DNA from: Prochlorococcus sp. AG-409-P03
GTDB lineage: Bacteria; Cyanobacteriota; Cyanobacteriia; PCC-6307; Cyanobiaceae
Length of the DNA stretch: 64,000 bases
Assembly (NCBI GenBank): GCA_003215295.1
Contig: QCKN01000002.1
Coordinates: forward strand, 78,030-142,029
Reading direction: 5' to 3'
Each line of letters starts with the position of its first letter. Positions within the stretch are counted from its first letter, which is position 1. Both the position numbers and the translations under genes were made by a program. Below are positions 53,023 through 64,000 of this stretch, one piece after another. Under the pieces are notes generated by a model. The model did no database searches. It was not told where the DNA came from and saw only the letters and a list, made by a program, of their open reading frames with translations.

Positions 53023-53223
53023 TCATTGAGGGAGTGTCGGACGACCTAACCAAGCAACAATAAGGATGAACCCCACGAAACCAAAAGCAGTTAAACCAAA
53101 ATGAAAAAGACTCTGACTACCTTTTCGAACCATATTCTTCATTGCCAATTTGACAAAACTGGGAGGTGGAAGCTTCTTGGGAGTTTTACTTTGCATGCTG
53201 TGATCGTTATCTGAACTAGTCAT
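53023..53223 (-). CDS. DUF3285 family small membrane protein
   Basis: LPPPSFVKLAMKNMVRKGSQSLFHFGLTAFGFVGFILIVAWLGRPTLPQ. Confidence 0.75.
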   Translation of the reverse strand: MTSSDNDHSMQSKTPKKLPPPSFVKLAMKNMVRKGSQSLFHFGLTAFGFVGFILIVAWLGRPTLPQ

Positions 53224-53228
53224 CGTTG

Positions 53229-54381
53229 TTACTCCTTATCTAATTCCATCGCAGGATCACGAACTCCTTGGCGTAAGAGAGACTGGATGAATAAATCTAG
53301 ATCCCCATTCATCACAGCTTGCACATCAGTGGTTTCATCAGCAGTACGTAAATCCTTAACCATTTGGTATGGATGAAAGACATAATTACGAATTTGATTG
53401 CCCCATGCTGCCTCCACTATGTCTCCTCGAATATCTGCTATTTCAGCAGCCCTCTGTTCCTGAGCAATAATCATCAACTTAGCTTTGAGTAAAGCCATAG
53501 CCTTCTCCTTATTCTGGAGTTGAGAGCGCTCTTGAGTACAACGAACAGCTAATCCTGTCGGGACATGAAGTATACGCACTGCAGTCTCAACCTTATTAAC
53601 ATTTTGGCCGCCAGCTCCTCCTGATCGGCTGGTAGTAACTTCAAGATCCTTATCAGGAATCTCAAGGTCAACCTCTTCATCCAACATTGGCATTACCTCA
53701 ACACCCGCAAAACTAGTTTGCCGCTTGGCATTGGCATTAAAGGGTGAAATCCTAACTAGGCGATGCGTACCTTTTTCATTCTGTAAGTAACCATAAGCAA
53801 AACGACCCTCAACTTCGATGGTGGCACTTTTAATCCCAGCTTCTTCACCTTCAGATAACTCATCAATAGTGACCTTCATGCCATGATTCTCTGCCCAGCG
53901 GGTATACATACGAAGAAGCATTTGGGCCCAATCCTGAGCATCTGTACCCCCAGCTCCAGCGTTAATAGACAATACGGCCCCCTCTTGATCGTATGGACCA
54001 CTCAAAAGCCTTTCAAGCTCCCAAAGATCTAAATCCATTCTCAACTGATTCAATCCTGCTTGAGCCTCACTAAGCATTTCCTCGTCTGGATCCAAGTCAT
54101 AAAGGTCAACTATTGCTGTGGCATCCTCCACGGCTGTCAACCACTTAGCGAGCTTGGCTAATAATGCCTTGATCTCATCAAGCTGACGCATGTATTTCTG
54201 AGCATTTTTCTGATCACTCCAGAAATCTGGCTGCGCGGCCAATTGTTCAAGATCCTTCTTACGTGCTTCTAAAGAAGCAACGTCAAAGACAGTCCTGAGC
54301 ACTGCTCAGGCGCTCTTTGAGCAATGTCAATTCTTTTTTGAAATCAATGAGATCTAGCAAAATAAGTTCTTGCGTGCGCAT
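53229..54381 (-). CDS. prfB: Peptide chain release factor 2, expressed via programmed +1 frameshift: join(53229..54284, 54286..54381) complement
   Basis: GGQ motif region [22 protein letters not shown]. Upstream zero-frame ATG at 54381 encodes [32 protein letters not shown] then CTT TGA C (54288-54282 on minus); the +1 frame continues [22 protein letters not shown]. Confidence 0.93.
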
Positions 54382-54441
54382 ATTCGAAACTATCAGTCGA
54401 GCAGACCTTTATAAAATCCTAGTAAATTCAAAGCTCAATCA

Positions 54442-54699
54442 ATGGCAAATATTGAGATCTATACCTGGCAGTCCTGCCCGTTCTGTCTTCGGGCCAAAGC
54501 GCTCCTGGAGAAAAAAGGTCTAGCCTATGTAGAGCACCGCATCGATGGAGACCAGACAGCTCGCGCAGCCATGTCTAAAAGAGCAGAAGGGCGTACGACA
54601 GTACCCCAAATCTTCATCAATGGGCAAAGCATCGGTGGATGCGATGAGCTTTATGCCCTTGATCAGTCCCATAAGCTCGATAATCTTCTTTCTGCATGA
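54442..54699 (+). CDS. grxC: Glutaredoxin
   Basis: [59 protein letters not shown]. Confidence 0.95.
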   Translation: MANIEIYTWQSCPFCLRAKALLEKKGLAYVEHRIDGDQTARAAMSKRAEGRTTVPQIFINGQSIGGCDELYALDQSHKLDNLLSA

Positions 54700-55634
54700 G
54701 CAGAGCCATGAAACAACTTTTTGTGCTCGACCCTCTTGAGAATATAAATCCTGCTAAAGATTCCTCCGCAGCTTTAATGCAAGCTGCTCAACGAGCTTCA
54801 GTAGAAGTGTGGGCATGTACACCATCTGACCTTCAAGCTAGAGGGGATAAAGCTTGGGTTGTTGCAAGGCCTGTTTCGCCAAACCCATGGATCACAATCC
54901 ACTCACCTAAGAGTCTTCCTGTCGATGACTTTAATTGCATATGGATGCGCAAAGATCCCCCTGTTGATGAAGCCTTCCTTTATGCAACTCATCTTCTAGA
55001 AGTAGCAGAGCGAGATGGAGTTGTCGTACTCAATAAACCAGCATCTTTAAGAGCTTGGAATGAAAAATTAGGAGCCCTTCGCTTCAGTGAGCTCATGGCT
55101 CCTACTCTGGTAGCAAGTCGAGTTAAAGAATTAAAGGAGTTTGCAAAAGAACAAGGAGAAGTCGTCTTAAAGCCATTAGGTGGCAAAGGTGGGCAAGGTG
55201 TTATTCGAGTAGCAAAAGCTGCTGATGGCTTAGAAGCCTTACTGGAGTTAGTGACTCATCAGGAAGCAATGCCTGTAATGATGCAACGTTTTTTACCTGC
55301 AGTTAAAGAAGGAGATAAACGCATTCTGCTTGTAGATGGTCAAGCAATGGGAGCTGTTAATCGACGTCCTAAGTCAGGAGACTTCCGAAGTAATCTTGCT
55401 CTGGGAGGTCAAGCCGAGGCCACGAAACTTTCTACTCGTGAGCAAGAAATCTGTGATGCACTTGCTCCTGCATTAAAAAGTGAAGGCCTTTTCTTTGTAG
55501 GGATAGATGTAATTGGAGGAATGTTGAGCGAAATAAACGTGACTAGTCCCACAGGCATTCGAGAAGTGGAGCGGCTGATGGGAATTCCTCTTGCAGATCA
55601 AGTTCTAGAAAACTTACTAAGTGAGTTGGATTGA
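54696..55634 (+). CDS. gshB: Glutathione synthetase
   Basis: [57 protein letters not shown]. Confidence 0.95.
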   Translation: MSRAMKQLFVLDPLENINPAKDSSAALMQAAQRASVEVWACTPSDLQARGDKAWVVARPVSPNPWITIHSPKSLPVDDFNCIWMRKDPPVDEAFLYATHLLEVAERDGVVVLNKPASLRAWNEKLGALRFSELMAPTLVASRVKELKEFAKEQGEVVLKPLGGKGGQGVIRVAKAADGLEALLELVTHQEAMPVMMQRFLPAVKEGDKRILLVDGQAMGAVNRRPKSGDFRSNLALGGQAEATKLSTREQEICDALAPALKSEGLFFVGIDVIGGMLSEINVTSPTGIREVERLMGIPLADQVLENLLSELD

Positions 55635-57019
55635 ATATCATGCTGCAATTCAAGCTGTTGAGCTAAGACTCCTAACTTGAGGCCAACTTCTTGCAATTCC
55701 TTCTCGGCAACTGATCCCCTGACCAGTCCCGCCCCGGCTGTCAGCTCCAATTTCTTGCCACTTGAATTTCCAGAGCGTATAGCAACTCTTAACTCTGCAC
55801 GACCAGAATTATCGATCCAACCAATAGGAGCTGCGTAATTACCTCTTTCAAATGGCTCAAGAGTTCGTAACCAACTCATAGCATCCCTTCGAGGGAAGCC
55901 TGCAACCGCAGGTGTGGGATGCAATGCATCAGCCAAATGCAATGGCATTAAACCTTTAGAAGCAGCAGTAATTGGTGTATGAAGGTGGACTAAATGTCCA
56001 TGACTAAAAAGCTCAGGACTAAGTGGCATCTGAGGTTCCAAGCCCTGACGAACCAATTGCCCCACAATAGAATCAACAACTAGTTGATGTTCCCTCCGAT
56101 CTTTATCCGAATTTAAAAGGTTCTCCCCTCCCTTTTCTATCGATGCCGTCCCTGCGAGAGCATCTATTCTTAGCTGACCCCGACTAAGGCTTAGGAGTCG
56201 TTCAGGAGAAGCTCCAAAGAATGACTGATCGCTACTCCTCTGCCATAAGAAACGACAACTGCCAGCCTGTTGATGGCGCAAACGAGACAGTATCACCAAG
56301 GGATCTAAAGGTTTCTCCAACAAAATCGATTGACGAGCAGCAAGAACTATCTTTTCTATTGAGCCACTATTCACAAGCTCAATTCCACGAATCAAAGCTT
56401 TGTAATAACTTCCTTGCCATTGAGAAGAGAGTGCAACCCCAGAAAAGTCATTAGGTATTAATACCTCTTCGTTTTTACGCGCCGAACCTAGAGAGGAGCG
56501 CATAAGCCATAACCGTTCAGCAAGCTCTCTTGCCTCGGCTTCATGAGTCACGACACCATTAAGACGTAACCAACCAAACCCCCCTTGAGTAGACAATTGC
56601 CATCTTGGTAGAACCGCCTGAGTACCAGGAGGGAACTCCAAAGACCTTTGTCTTTCTGCTGTTTGATCAAAAAAAGAAAATGCTAAAAGGATCCTTGGAC
56701 GAGCTTGCGAAGGAACTGCCGGAGTGACGTCAATTAAGCGACCAAACGTTGCATCGCTAAAGCGTTGTGCCAGTTCAAATCTCCTAGCTCCACCTAAGTC
56801 AAAATACTGACAATGGCCTGTAGCAGAGAAACACAGACCAGGTGTACCATCCCAGAGGAAACGAAATTGCTGCCCATCAGCCAAAAAAGGTAATTCTCTA
56901 AGTGGGTCAATGCCCTTAATAGGCAAGGCCAAACTCAAGACACATTCATCACTAGTCCTTTCGCGCCAGCTTTGTGCTGAAGCGATCAAAACATCTCTAA
57001 AAGTTGGCCCATCCTTCAT
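55598..57019 (-). CDS. menF: Isochorismate synthase
   Basis: Chorismate-binding domain [75 protein letters not shown]. Confidence 0.92.
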   Translation of the reverse strand: MKDGPTFRDVLIASAQSWRERTSDECVLSLALPIKGIDPLRELPFLADGQQFRFLWDGTPGLCFSATGHCQYFDLGGARRFELAQRFSDATFGRLIDVTPAVPSQARPRILLAFSFFDQTAERQRSLEFPPGTQAVLPRWQLSTQGGFGWLRLNGVVTHEAEARELAERLWLMRSSLGSARKNEEVLIPNDFSGVALSSQWQGSYYKALIRGIELVNSGSIEKIVLAARQSILLEKPLDPLVILSRLRHQQAGSCRFLWQRSSDQSFFGASPERLLSLSRGQLRIDALAGTASIEKGGENLLNSDKDRREHQLVVDSIVGQLVRQGLEPQMPLSPELFSHGHLVHLHTPITAASKGLMPLHLADALHPTPAVAGFPRRDAMSWLRTLEPFERGNYAAPIGWIDNSGRAELRVAIRSGNSSGKKLELTAGAGLVRGSVAEKELQEVGLKLGVLAQQLELQHDIQSNSLSKFSRT

Positions 57020-57052
57020 GCGAATTGCTTACTTGTCTGAGGGACTGCTGAA

Positions 57053-58042
57053 ATGTATAAACGGTCACTCTTAATTAAGGGCCCTAATCTCATGCAAGAC
57101 CAACAGGATGTAGCAACCCTTTACGACTCAAAGGAGGATCGGAGGCGTCTGTGGTCAGCAGCTATCAAATGGCCTTTGTACTCAGTTGCAGTAATGCCAG
57201 TACTTTTGGCAACTGGATGGAGACTGAGTGAAAGGCTAACTGTTCGACTTGATCAATTAATTGGATTTCTTGTCGCATCAATCCTGCTTTTGCTTTGGGA
57301 AAACCTTACAAATGATCTTTTTGATGCAGATACAGGCGTAGACGAATTAAACAAGCCCCATTCAATAGTTGCACTGCTTGGAAGGAAGCAGCCTGTGAGG
57401 CGAATGGCTTATCTAGTTCTACTGATTGGCCTAGGGATAATCATCGTCTTAGCCTTACAAAGTGACCCAGCTGTCCTGTTTTTAGTTTTAGGAAGTTGCA
57501 CTCTAGGTTATCTATATCAGGGGCCACCCTTTCGCCTTGGCTACCAAGGCCTGGGAGAACCACTTTGCTGGCTAGCATTTGGTCCCTTTGCGACTGCTGC
57601 TGCACTTATTGTGCTCGCCCCCGTTGGTAGCTATGCATCTGGAATCCCTTGGGGAACAGCCATTAGGCTTGGTTCCGGTCCTGCTCTAGCAACAACTTTA
57701 GTGCTCTTCTGCTCACATTTTCATCAAGTCACAGAAGATGCAGCCCATGGCAAACGATCGCCTTTAGTTCGCCTAGGAACCAAACGAGCCGCAAAACTCA
57801 TCCCCTGGCTAGTTACCCTATCGTTGATATTGGAATGTCTGCCAATCATGCAAGGTTATTGGCCAATGTCAGCTCTACTAGGAGGCATTGCCATCCCCTA
57901 TGGTTTAGCACTAATAAACCTGCTTAAAGAACATCATAATCACCCTGAAAGAATTGGTGGAAGTAAATTTCTAGCTCTACGTTTTCAAGCTTTAAATGGT
58001 CTTGGTCTAACACTAGGTTTTCTAATTAATTCTTTTATTTAA
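57053..58042 (+). CDS. menA: 1,4-dihydroxy-2-naphthoate polyprenyl/phytyltransferase
   Basis: ENLTNDLFDADTGVDELNKPHSIVALLG; LGYLYQGPPFRLGYQGLGEPLCWLAFGPFA. Confidence 0.93.
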   Translation: MYKRSLLIKGPNLMQDQQDVATLYDSKEDRRRLWSAAIKWPLYSVAVMPVLLATGWRLSERLTVRLDQLIGFLVASILLLLWENLTNDLFDADTGVDELNKPHSIVALLGRKQPVRRMAYLVLLIGLGIIIVLALQSDPAVLFLVLGSCTLGYLYQGPPFRLGYQGLGEPLCWLAFGPFATAAALIVLAPVGSYASGIPWGTAIRLGSGPALATTLVLFCSHFHQVTEDAAHGKRSPLVRLGTKRAAKLIPWLVTLSLILECLPIMQGYWPMSALLGGIAIPYGLALINLLKEHHNHPERIGGSKFLALRFQALNGLGLTLGFLINSFI

Positions 58043-58068
58043 GCCAATTCAAGGAATCAGGCGAAAAC

Positions 58069-59052
58069 ATGAGCCTCCGTCTTCAGATTAAACCCTTCTC
58101 GTTTAACCTCAAACAGGTATTAAGAACATCTAAGGGTGTAATTAAAAGCAAACAAGGCTGGTTACTGAACCTTGAAAACTCAACTGGCAAATGTGGCTGG
58201 GGAGAGGTATCTCCAATTGATCCATTAGAGCTTGCAAAATGCGAAAGAGCCTTGCATACCCTTCACTCTCAAGCCTCTATAGAAGATCTAGAGACTGATC
58301 TCACTAATTTGCCTAACTCATTAGCCTTTGGTTTAGGAGCTGCCTTAGGAGAACTAGAAGGAGTCATTTACGCAGCCAAGCAAAATAATTGGCTAAACCC
58401 TCCTGAGTCCGCGATATTGCTCCCGTCTAATGGCTCTCTACTCATCAAATCTCTCAGTTCAATAACAACTAAATACAAAAGCACAACGTGTCCTCTTACT
58501 ATTAAATGGAAAGTGGCCATTCGAGAGAACTCCTCCGAAGAAAAACTCTTAGATCAGATTCTGGAACTCCTTCCACCCTCCAGTCGTCTGCGAGTAGATG
58601 CGAATGCTGGCTGGGACAGAGAGACAGCAGACACTTGGGCAAAACGCCTATCAGGCCAACCACAGCTGGAATGGCTGGAACAACCTCTCCCATCCAATGA
58701 TATTGAGGGTCTAATCGCACTCTCGAAAAAAATCCCTATAGCACTAGATGAATCCCTGATAGCCAATCCTGTGTTGCGTAAGACTTGGCATGGCTGGCAA
58801 GTACGTCGACCATTATTAGAAGGTGACCCACGACCTCTACTCTTCGAACTCACAGAAGGCATAGGTTACCGAGTTATATGTAGTGCATTTGAAACTGGTA
58901 TAGGTCGTCGTTGGATTGATCATCTAGCAGCTCTTCAACAAACAGGAACAACACCTACCGCTCCTGGTCTTGCACCCGGCTGGTGTCCTGAAAGTCAACT
59001 CTTTAGTAAAGATCCACTGGAAGTATGGGAGGCAGCTGAATGCAAAAGCTAA
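58069..59052 (+). CDS. menC: o-Succinylbenzoate synthase
   Basis: Enolase-superfamily: LRVDANAGWDRETADTWAKRL, LEWLEQPLPSNDIEGL, IALDESLIANP; position between menA and menE. Confidence 0.9.
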   Translation: MSLRLQIKPFSFNLKQVLRTSKGVIKSKQGWLLNLENSTGKCGWGEVSPIDPLELAKCERALHTLHSQASIEDLETDLTNLPNSLAFGLGAALGELEGVIYAAKQNNWLNPPESAILLPSNGSLLIKSLSSITTKYKSTTCPLTIKWKVAIRENSSEEKLLDQILELLPPSSRLRVDANAGWDRETADTWAKRLSGQPQLEWLEQPLPSNDIEGLIALSKKIPIALDESLIANPVLRKTWHGWQVRRPLLEGDPRPLLFELTEGIGYRVICSAFETGIGRRWIDHLAALQQTGTTPTAPGLAPGWCPESQLFSKDPLEVWEAAECKS

Positions 59053-60269
59053 TAACTCTTAATTACGATCCAGTTAATGCTGAAGCGTACTATCAAAAAC
59101 TTCTTACAGAAATTGCAAGTGGGTCTTGGGTGGAGTTATTGCCGAAAGGAGGAATACCAACTTTATTACCAATCGATCAATTACCGAAAGGGCCAGGTTT
59201 TGTCATACGTAGTGGTGGGAGCTCAGGAGGGGCAAGCCATTGTCTCTTGCCTTGCACACATTTAGATCAATCGGCTTTCGCTACAAGTGAATGGCTCAAA
59301 AATCAAGGGCTAAACCCCAAAGAATGCCGAATCATGAATGCATTACCAATGCATCATGTAAGTGGTTTGTTGCCGTGGTGGCGTAGTCGTATTTGGAAAG
59401 TGAGCCATACGCGAGTAGTGCCCTCTTTAATGCATAATCCAACTGCATTAGAAGAGTGCTATAAGGATTTACTTAATAGAGATTTGGGACCAATGGTAAT
59501 TTCACTCGTCCCAACACAAGTTCAACGCTTGGTGAGACATCCTGCGGGTGTCCGCTGGTTGCAATCCTTTGAAGTGATCTGGGTAGGTGGTTCTGAGCTA
59601 ACAAAAAACTTGGCACACAAAGCCAGGCAAGAAGGTATCCGTTTAGCACCTTGTTATGGAGCTACTGAAACTACTGCGATGGTAACCGCTCTCCCTCCTG
59701 AGAAATTCCTTACAGGTACAAATAATTGTGGAAGTCCACTAATAGATGTCCAGTTAAGTCTTAGTAAAAAAGGTACTTTAAAAGTGAAGACACCAAGGCT
59801 TGCTCTTAGTTTCTGGAGAAATTGTAGACTCCAAAAGTTGCAAGACAAAGACGGATGGTGGATATCAGGAGATGCGGCCGAATTTTATTTACAAGACAAT
59901 CTACCCCAACTCAAAATTGTTGGTCGTATAGATACTGCAATTCACTCGGGTGGAGAAACCGTTTTCCCCGAACATATCGAAGCTCGCTTTCTTGAAAATT
60001 CAGAAAAGAACAGTTGGCCTATGAGACATATCCTCTTAGTCCCAATTCAAGACGAAGAATGGGGAGAGAGGTTAGTCGCGCTCATACGCTGGGATAATGA
60101 GAACTTGCCTAGCGAAAATGTTAAGCATTTAAAAGCTCTGCAAAGTCTCGCTAAAGAATGGCCAGCAGCTGACAGACCTATAAAATGGTACCAATGCCCA
60201 ATACTGCAACCTAATGAAGCTGGCAAATGGGAAAGGGCTCGATGGAAAGCTTGGGTAGAGGATCAATAA
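59040..60269 (+). CDS. menE: o-Succinylbenzoate-CoA ligase (AMP-dependent synthetase)
   Basis: RSGGSSGGASH, MNALPMHHVSGLLPWW, LAPCYGATETTAMVTALPP, KIVGRIDTAIHSGGETVFPEHIE. Confidence 0.9.
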   Translation: MQKLITLNYDPVNAEAYYQKLLTEIASGSWVELLPKGGIPTLLPIDQLPKGPGFVIRSGGSSGGASHCLLPCTHLDQSAFATSEWLKNQGLNPKECRIMNALPMHHVSGLLPWWRSRIWKVSHTRVVPSLMHNPTALEECYKDLLNRDLGPMVISLVPTQVQRLVRHPAGVRWLQSFEVIWVGGSELTKNLAHKARQEGIRLAPCYGATETTAMVTALPPEKFLTGTNNCGSPLIDVQLSLSKKGTLKVKTPRLALSFWRNCRLQKLQDKDGWWISGDAAEFYLQDNLPQLKIVGRIDTAIHSGGETVFPEHIEARFLENSEKNSWPMRHILLVPIQDEEWGERLVALIRWDNENLPSENVKHLKALQSLAKEWPAADRPIKWYQCPILQPNEAGKWERARWKAWVEDQ

Positions 60270-60351
60270 ACTATAATTTTCAGGATTCCTAACCAATCCT
60301 TCAGTGAATCTAATTAGCTAATGAAATAACCAAGCCTCACTAGCAGAGACA

Positions 60352-60813
60352 TTAAGCTCTCTTTATCGCAGAGTCTTCTAGCCAAAGGCTAATAGCATTA
60401 GGTAAAGGGCAACGTTTTCTAGATCGGAAGTTAATAGCAACATGCCTAATTAAGGCTAAGGCTGTTTCCTGACCTAAACATTTAAACCTTACTTGCATTT
60501 CAAAACTACTTACATCTAATTTTAGAGGGAGGAGTTCTATCTCAAGATGATCCCCGGTCGTCATTGGCAAGAAAAAATCAGCTTCACAATGTACTATTGG
60601 CAAACCAACCATCAGACTCTCTTGCATGTTTGTAATGTCAGGAAAAACCTGATTTAACGACAACCCATAAGTTTCAAGACTCTCTTCCCAAGCCTCGTGA
60701 CACCACCTAAAAAGATGGTGAAAGTGCATAACACCAGCAGCATCTGTATCTCCAAAACGAACAACTCGCTTGAGATACAGCCAAGGTACAGAGCTTGTTG
60801 ATTGCAACTCCAA
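60352..60813 (-). CDS. Hotdog-fold thioesterase, probable 1,4-dihydroxy-2-naphthoyl-CoA hydrolase
   Basis: RVVRFGDTDAAGVMHFHHLFRWCHEAWEESLETYGL 4HBT signature; next to men genes. Confidence 0.85.
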   Translation of the reverse strand: MELQSTSSVPWLYLKRVVRFGDTDAAGVMHFHHLFRWCHEAWEESLETYGLSLNQVFPDITNMQESLMVGLPIVHCEADFFLPMTTGDHLEIELLPLKLDVSSFEMQVRFKCLGQETALALIRHVAINFRSRKRCPLPNAISLWLEDSAIKRA

Positions 60814-60815
60814 CC

Positions 60816-62000
60816 TTAGCGATCCACAGAGCCCATAATTACATCGATTGAGCCCAAAATAGCCATTATGTCTGCAACTTTTGCACCTTTAAGAATATGT
60901 GGAAGAACTTGCAAGTTATTTAAATCAGCTGCACGAATTTTGAATCTCCATGGTGTCACATCGTTGTTACCTTGAAGAAAGACGCCAATCTCTCCCTTCC
61001 CTGACTCAAGACGCGTATAAAGCTCGCCATTTGGAATCTTAAAGGTAGGTGCAACTTTCTTAGCTACATATTGATAGTCAAAACCTGAGAAAGAACTTGT
61101 TTTCCCTTCAGATAGACGATGCGCCTCAAGATTCTCAGTAGAACCCCCAGGAATCATCTGGCAAGCTTGTCGAAGAATCTTTAAGGATTGGCGCATTTCC
61201 TCTATTCTCACACGATAACGTGCATAACAATCACCTTCTTTTTCTGAGGCCACTTCCCAATCAAAATCGTCGTAACACTCGTAATGGTCAACCTTGCGCA
61301 AATCCCATGGGACACCAGATGCACGAAGCATTGGTCCAGAAAGACTCCAGTTAATTGCATCCTCTCTTAAGATCGTTCCGAGTCCCTCAATACGTCTACG
61401 AAAAATAGGATTATTAGTGATTAATTTCTCGTATTCATCAATCTTAGGGCCAAACCAATTACAAAAATCCAAACATTTTTCTAACCAACCCCATGGTAAG
61501 TCACAAGCAACTCCACCTATACGAAAATAATTGTTGTTGATCAAGCGTTGACCAGTTGCAGCTTCCCATAGGTCATAAATCATTTCCCGTTCACGGAAAA
61601 TATAAAAGAAAGGTGTTTGCGCACCAACATCTGCCAAAAATGGTCCCAGCCAAAGCAAATGATTTGCAATTCGATTCAGCTCAAGCATTAGCACCCTTAT
61701 ATAGCTTGCACGGCGAGGAACAGTAATATTCGCTAATTTCTCAGGAGCATTAACCACTATCGCTTCGTAAAACATCCCAGCCGCATAATCCATACGACTT
61801 ACATAAGGAACAAACATTACATTTGTTCTGTTCTCAGCGATTTTTTCCATCCCCCGATGGAGATAGCCAATGACCGGCTCACAATCCAAAACATCTTCAC
61901 CATCAAGTGTGACTACCAAACGCAGTACACCATGCATCGAAGGATGATGGGGGCCGAAATTGACCACCATTGGCTCCGTGCGCGTTTCTAGCTGCGTCAT
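60816..62000 (-). CDS. ndhH: NAD(P)H-quinone oxidoreductase (NDH-1) subunit H
   Basis: [67 protein letters not shown]. Confidence 0.98.
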   Translation of the reverse strand: MTQLETRTEPMVVNFGPHHPSMHGVLRLVVTLDGEDVLDCEPVIGYLHRGMEKIAENRTNVMFVPYVSRMDYAAGMFYEAIVVNAPEKLANITVPRRASYIRVLMLELNRIANHLLWLGPFLADVGAQTPFFYIFREREMIYDLWEAATGQRLINNNYFRIGGVACDLPWGWLEKCLDFCNWFGPKIDEYEKLITNNPIFRRRIEGLGTILREDAINWSLSGPMLRASGVPWDLRKVDHYECYDDFDWEVASEKEGDCYARYRVRIEEMRQSLKILRQACQMIPGGSTENLEAHRLSEGKTSSFSGFDYQYVAKKVAPTFKIPNGELYTRLESGKGEIGVFLQGNNDVTPWRFKIRAADLNNLQVLPHILKGAKVADIMAILGSIDVIMGSVDR

Positions 62001-62046
62001 GAGGCCAGAGCTAAGAGTGTCATTGCAAGAATTTTAAGAAACAATC

Positions 62047-62952
62047 ATGCCAAACGAATCAAACCTTAAGGCGAATGATTTCAAACACTTGCCAGTGCTA
62101 GCGAATAGTGTGGTGGAATCAATCAATAATTTACCTGCAGAGTTATTGAATGGGGGCTTAATAATAGATGCAACCATTGGAAGAGGAGGGCATACGGCTC
62201 TTGTTCTCGCAGAACATCCAGCCTTGAATGTCATAGGAGTTGATCAAGACCCCAATGCAAGGGCTGCAGCAACTCAGTACCTCAGTCATTTTGGGAACAG
62301 AGTCAAAATAGAGAGCCTAAATTTTGCTGATTTCACACCACCAAAAAAAGCAGCTGCGGTCATCGCAGATCTAGGAGTCAGCAGTCCCCAACTCGACGTC
62401 GCTTCGAGAGGATTCAGCTTTCGACTAGATGGACCATTAGACATGAGAATGAATCCTGAACAAGGTGTCACAGCTGCTGAGCTCATTGAAAAACTAAGTG
62501 AAGAAGAACTTGCAAATACTATTTATAAATTTGGAGAAGAAAAATTATCTAGAAAAATAGCACGAAAAATCAAAAAAGACTTATCCCTACTTGGTCCTTA
62601 TAACGGCACTTGTGCGCTTGCATATACCATCGCAGGATGCTATCCACCAAAAGCAAGATATGGCCGTATTCACCCGGCGACAAGAACTTTTCAAGCATTA
62701 AGAATTGCAGTTAACAAAGAACTTGACGTCCTAGACAAACTATTGAGCAGAGCTCCTGAGTGGCTTCATCCAGGAGGGGTGCTTGGAATTATTACTTTCC
62801 ACTCACTTGAAGACAGGCGTGTCAAAATAGCCTTTAAGAATGACGAGCGTTTAGAAAGAATTAATCGTAAGCCAGTGATAGCAAATTTAGAAGAGATCTC
62901 AGCAAATCCAAGAAGTCGCAGTGCAAAGTTCCGTTCTGCAGCTAGGAAATAA
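62047..62952 (+). CDS. rsmH: 16S rRNA (cytosine1402-N4)-methyltransferase RsmH
   Basis: [77 protein letters not shown]. Confidence 0.96.
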   Translation: MPNESNLKANDFKHLPVLANSVVESINNLPAELLNGGLIIDATIGRGGHTALVLAEHPALNVIGVDQDPNARAAATQYLSHFGNRVKIESLNFADFTPPKKAAAVIADLGVSSPQLDVASRGFSFRLDGPLDMRMNPEQGVTAAELIEKLSEEELANTIYKFGEEKLSRKIARKIKKDLSLLGPYNGTCALAYTIAGCYPPKARYGRIHPATRTFQALRIAVNKELDVLDKLLSRAPEWLHPGGVLGIITFHSLEDRRVKIAFKNDERLERINRKPVIANLEEISANPRSRSAKFRSAARK

Positions 62953-63027
62953 GAAAAGTATGTGATCAAAGATCAAATTTCCAATTATAAAAACATAGTT
63001 GTATGACCACACGTAAAATAATTCCCA

Positions 63028-64000
63028 TTATCTATGTCTTAGTTGTCTGACAACCTGAGAGATATACATCACTGCTTGATCAACCTCTTCAAGCGTAGTT
63101 TTCCTACCAAGGCTAAGGCGAATAGAAGCCTCGGCCTCTTGCGTGTTTCGTCCAATAGCGCGTAAAACGTGAGAAGGCTCTCCACTAGCACATGCAGAGC
63201 CACTAGTACAAGTGACAAATGGACGCAAGGATCTATGCAAGTCTCTCCCGTTAACTAACGGTATTGTTATGTTGAGATTGTGCGCAAGACGACACTCTAA
63301 GGAACCATTGATTATCAAGTCAGCAACTTCTGCACGCAACCCTTGCAGTAATTTATTCCGAAGAACCAAGAAATCTTCCTGACGCCCATTATTGATACCT
63401 TGAAAAGCTAATTCAGCTGCTTTGACAAAACCAACAACTAATGGAACTGGAATAGTGCCAGGTCTAAGACCATTTTCTTGACCACCACCCCATTGCAAAG
63501 GAACCATATGTAAACCTTGCTTCATTACTAGTGCTCCAACCCCCTTTGGGCCATAAATCTTATGCCCACTAAGTGTCATTAAATCTATGCCTAATTCATC
63601 AATTGAAAATGGAAACTGACCAAATGCCTGAGCAGCATCACTATGCAAGCTCACATCATGCTCATGGCAAACTTCAGCTAGCGCAGCTAATGGTTGTACA
63701 ACACCAATCTCATTATTAGCCAACATCAAGCTGGCCAAAATGGTGTCCTTCTGTATCGCATCTGATAATTGCCGAACAGAAAGCAATCCATCACAATCTG
63801 GCTTTAATTCCGTAATTCGAAATCCCTCTCTTTGCAGTTGCCGAATAGGGTCTAAAACTGCATGATGCTCAGTGGCAAGCGTAATCACATGACCTGGCCT
63901 ACCAACTGCCAGAGCTCTAGCACGAGCATGGCCAAGCAAAGCTAGATTATTTGCCTCTGTAGCCCCACTTGTGAAAACGACTCTGTTTGGATCAATTTCT
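63028..64000 (-). CDS. Cysteine desulfurase (NifS/IscS family), N-terminus truncated by window end
   Basis: EIDPNRVVFTSGATEANNLALLGHARARA (continuing past 63939), SLHSDAAQAFGQFP, LSGHKIYGPKGVGALV, TSGSACASGEPSHVLRAIG. Confidence 0.95.
   Translation of the reverse strand, partial: EIDPNRVVFTSGATEANNLALLGHARARALAVGRPGHVITLATEHHAVLDPIRQLQREGFRITELKPDCDGLLSVRQLSDAIQKDTILASLMLANNEIGVVQPLAALAEVCHEHDVSLHSDAAQAFGQFPFSIDELGIDLMTLSGHKIYGPKGVGALVMKQGLHMVPLQWGGGQENGLRPGTIPVPLVVGFVKAAELAFQGINNGRQEDFLVLRNKLLQGLRAEVADLIINGSLECRLAHNLNITIPLVNGRDLHRSLRPFVTCTSGSACASGEPSHVLRAIGRNTQEAEASIRLSLGRKTTLEEVDQAVMYISQVVRQLRHR

Noticed and set aside
53229-54302. prfB starting at GTG 54302
   Set aside because: Truncated start created by ignoring the CTT TGA C programmed frameshift; a good 32-codon leader lies upstream.

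Overview
The window looks like core genome of a marine picocyanobacterium, probably a low-light-type Prochlorococcus. This rests on the psbA/D1 sequence, the cp12, menF-menA-menC-menE and ndhH genes, a short SbtB, and clpB2 next to secE-nusG-rplKAJL; taxonomy is inferred from protein resemblance only. I support about 58 protein-coding genes, two of them cut by the window edges (ftsH and a cysteine desulfurase). I also call two clear Rho-independent terminators, a probable L10-type leader, and one probable small RNA (Yfr2/Cyano-2-like) encoded opposite the rplL-rnhA intergenic region. I saw no tRNA, rRNA, CRISPR, IS element or prophage. The best second-look items are: (1) a thioredoxin-reductase-like flavoprotein that keeps the CATC motif but has lost both NADPH motifs; (2) a programmed +1 frameshift in prfB that the ORF track misses; (3) the small RNA after rplL; (4) a secreted metallo-beta-lactamase-fold protein lacking the metal ligands; (5) a sulP-sbtA-sbtB carbon-uptake cluster with a C-terminally short SbtB; (6) a Trp at the D1 Tyr126 position; (7) a C-terminal extension on RNase HI. 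I found no convincing wholly new multi-gene system.
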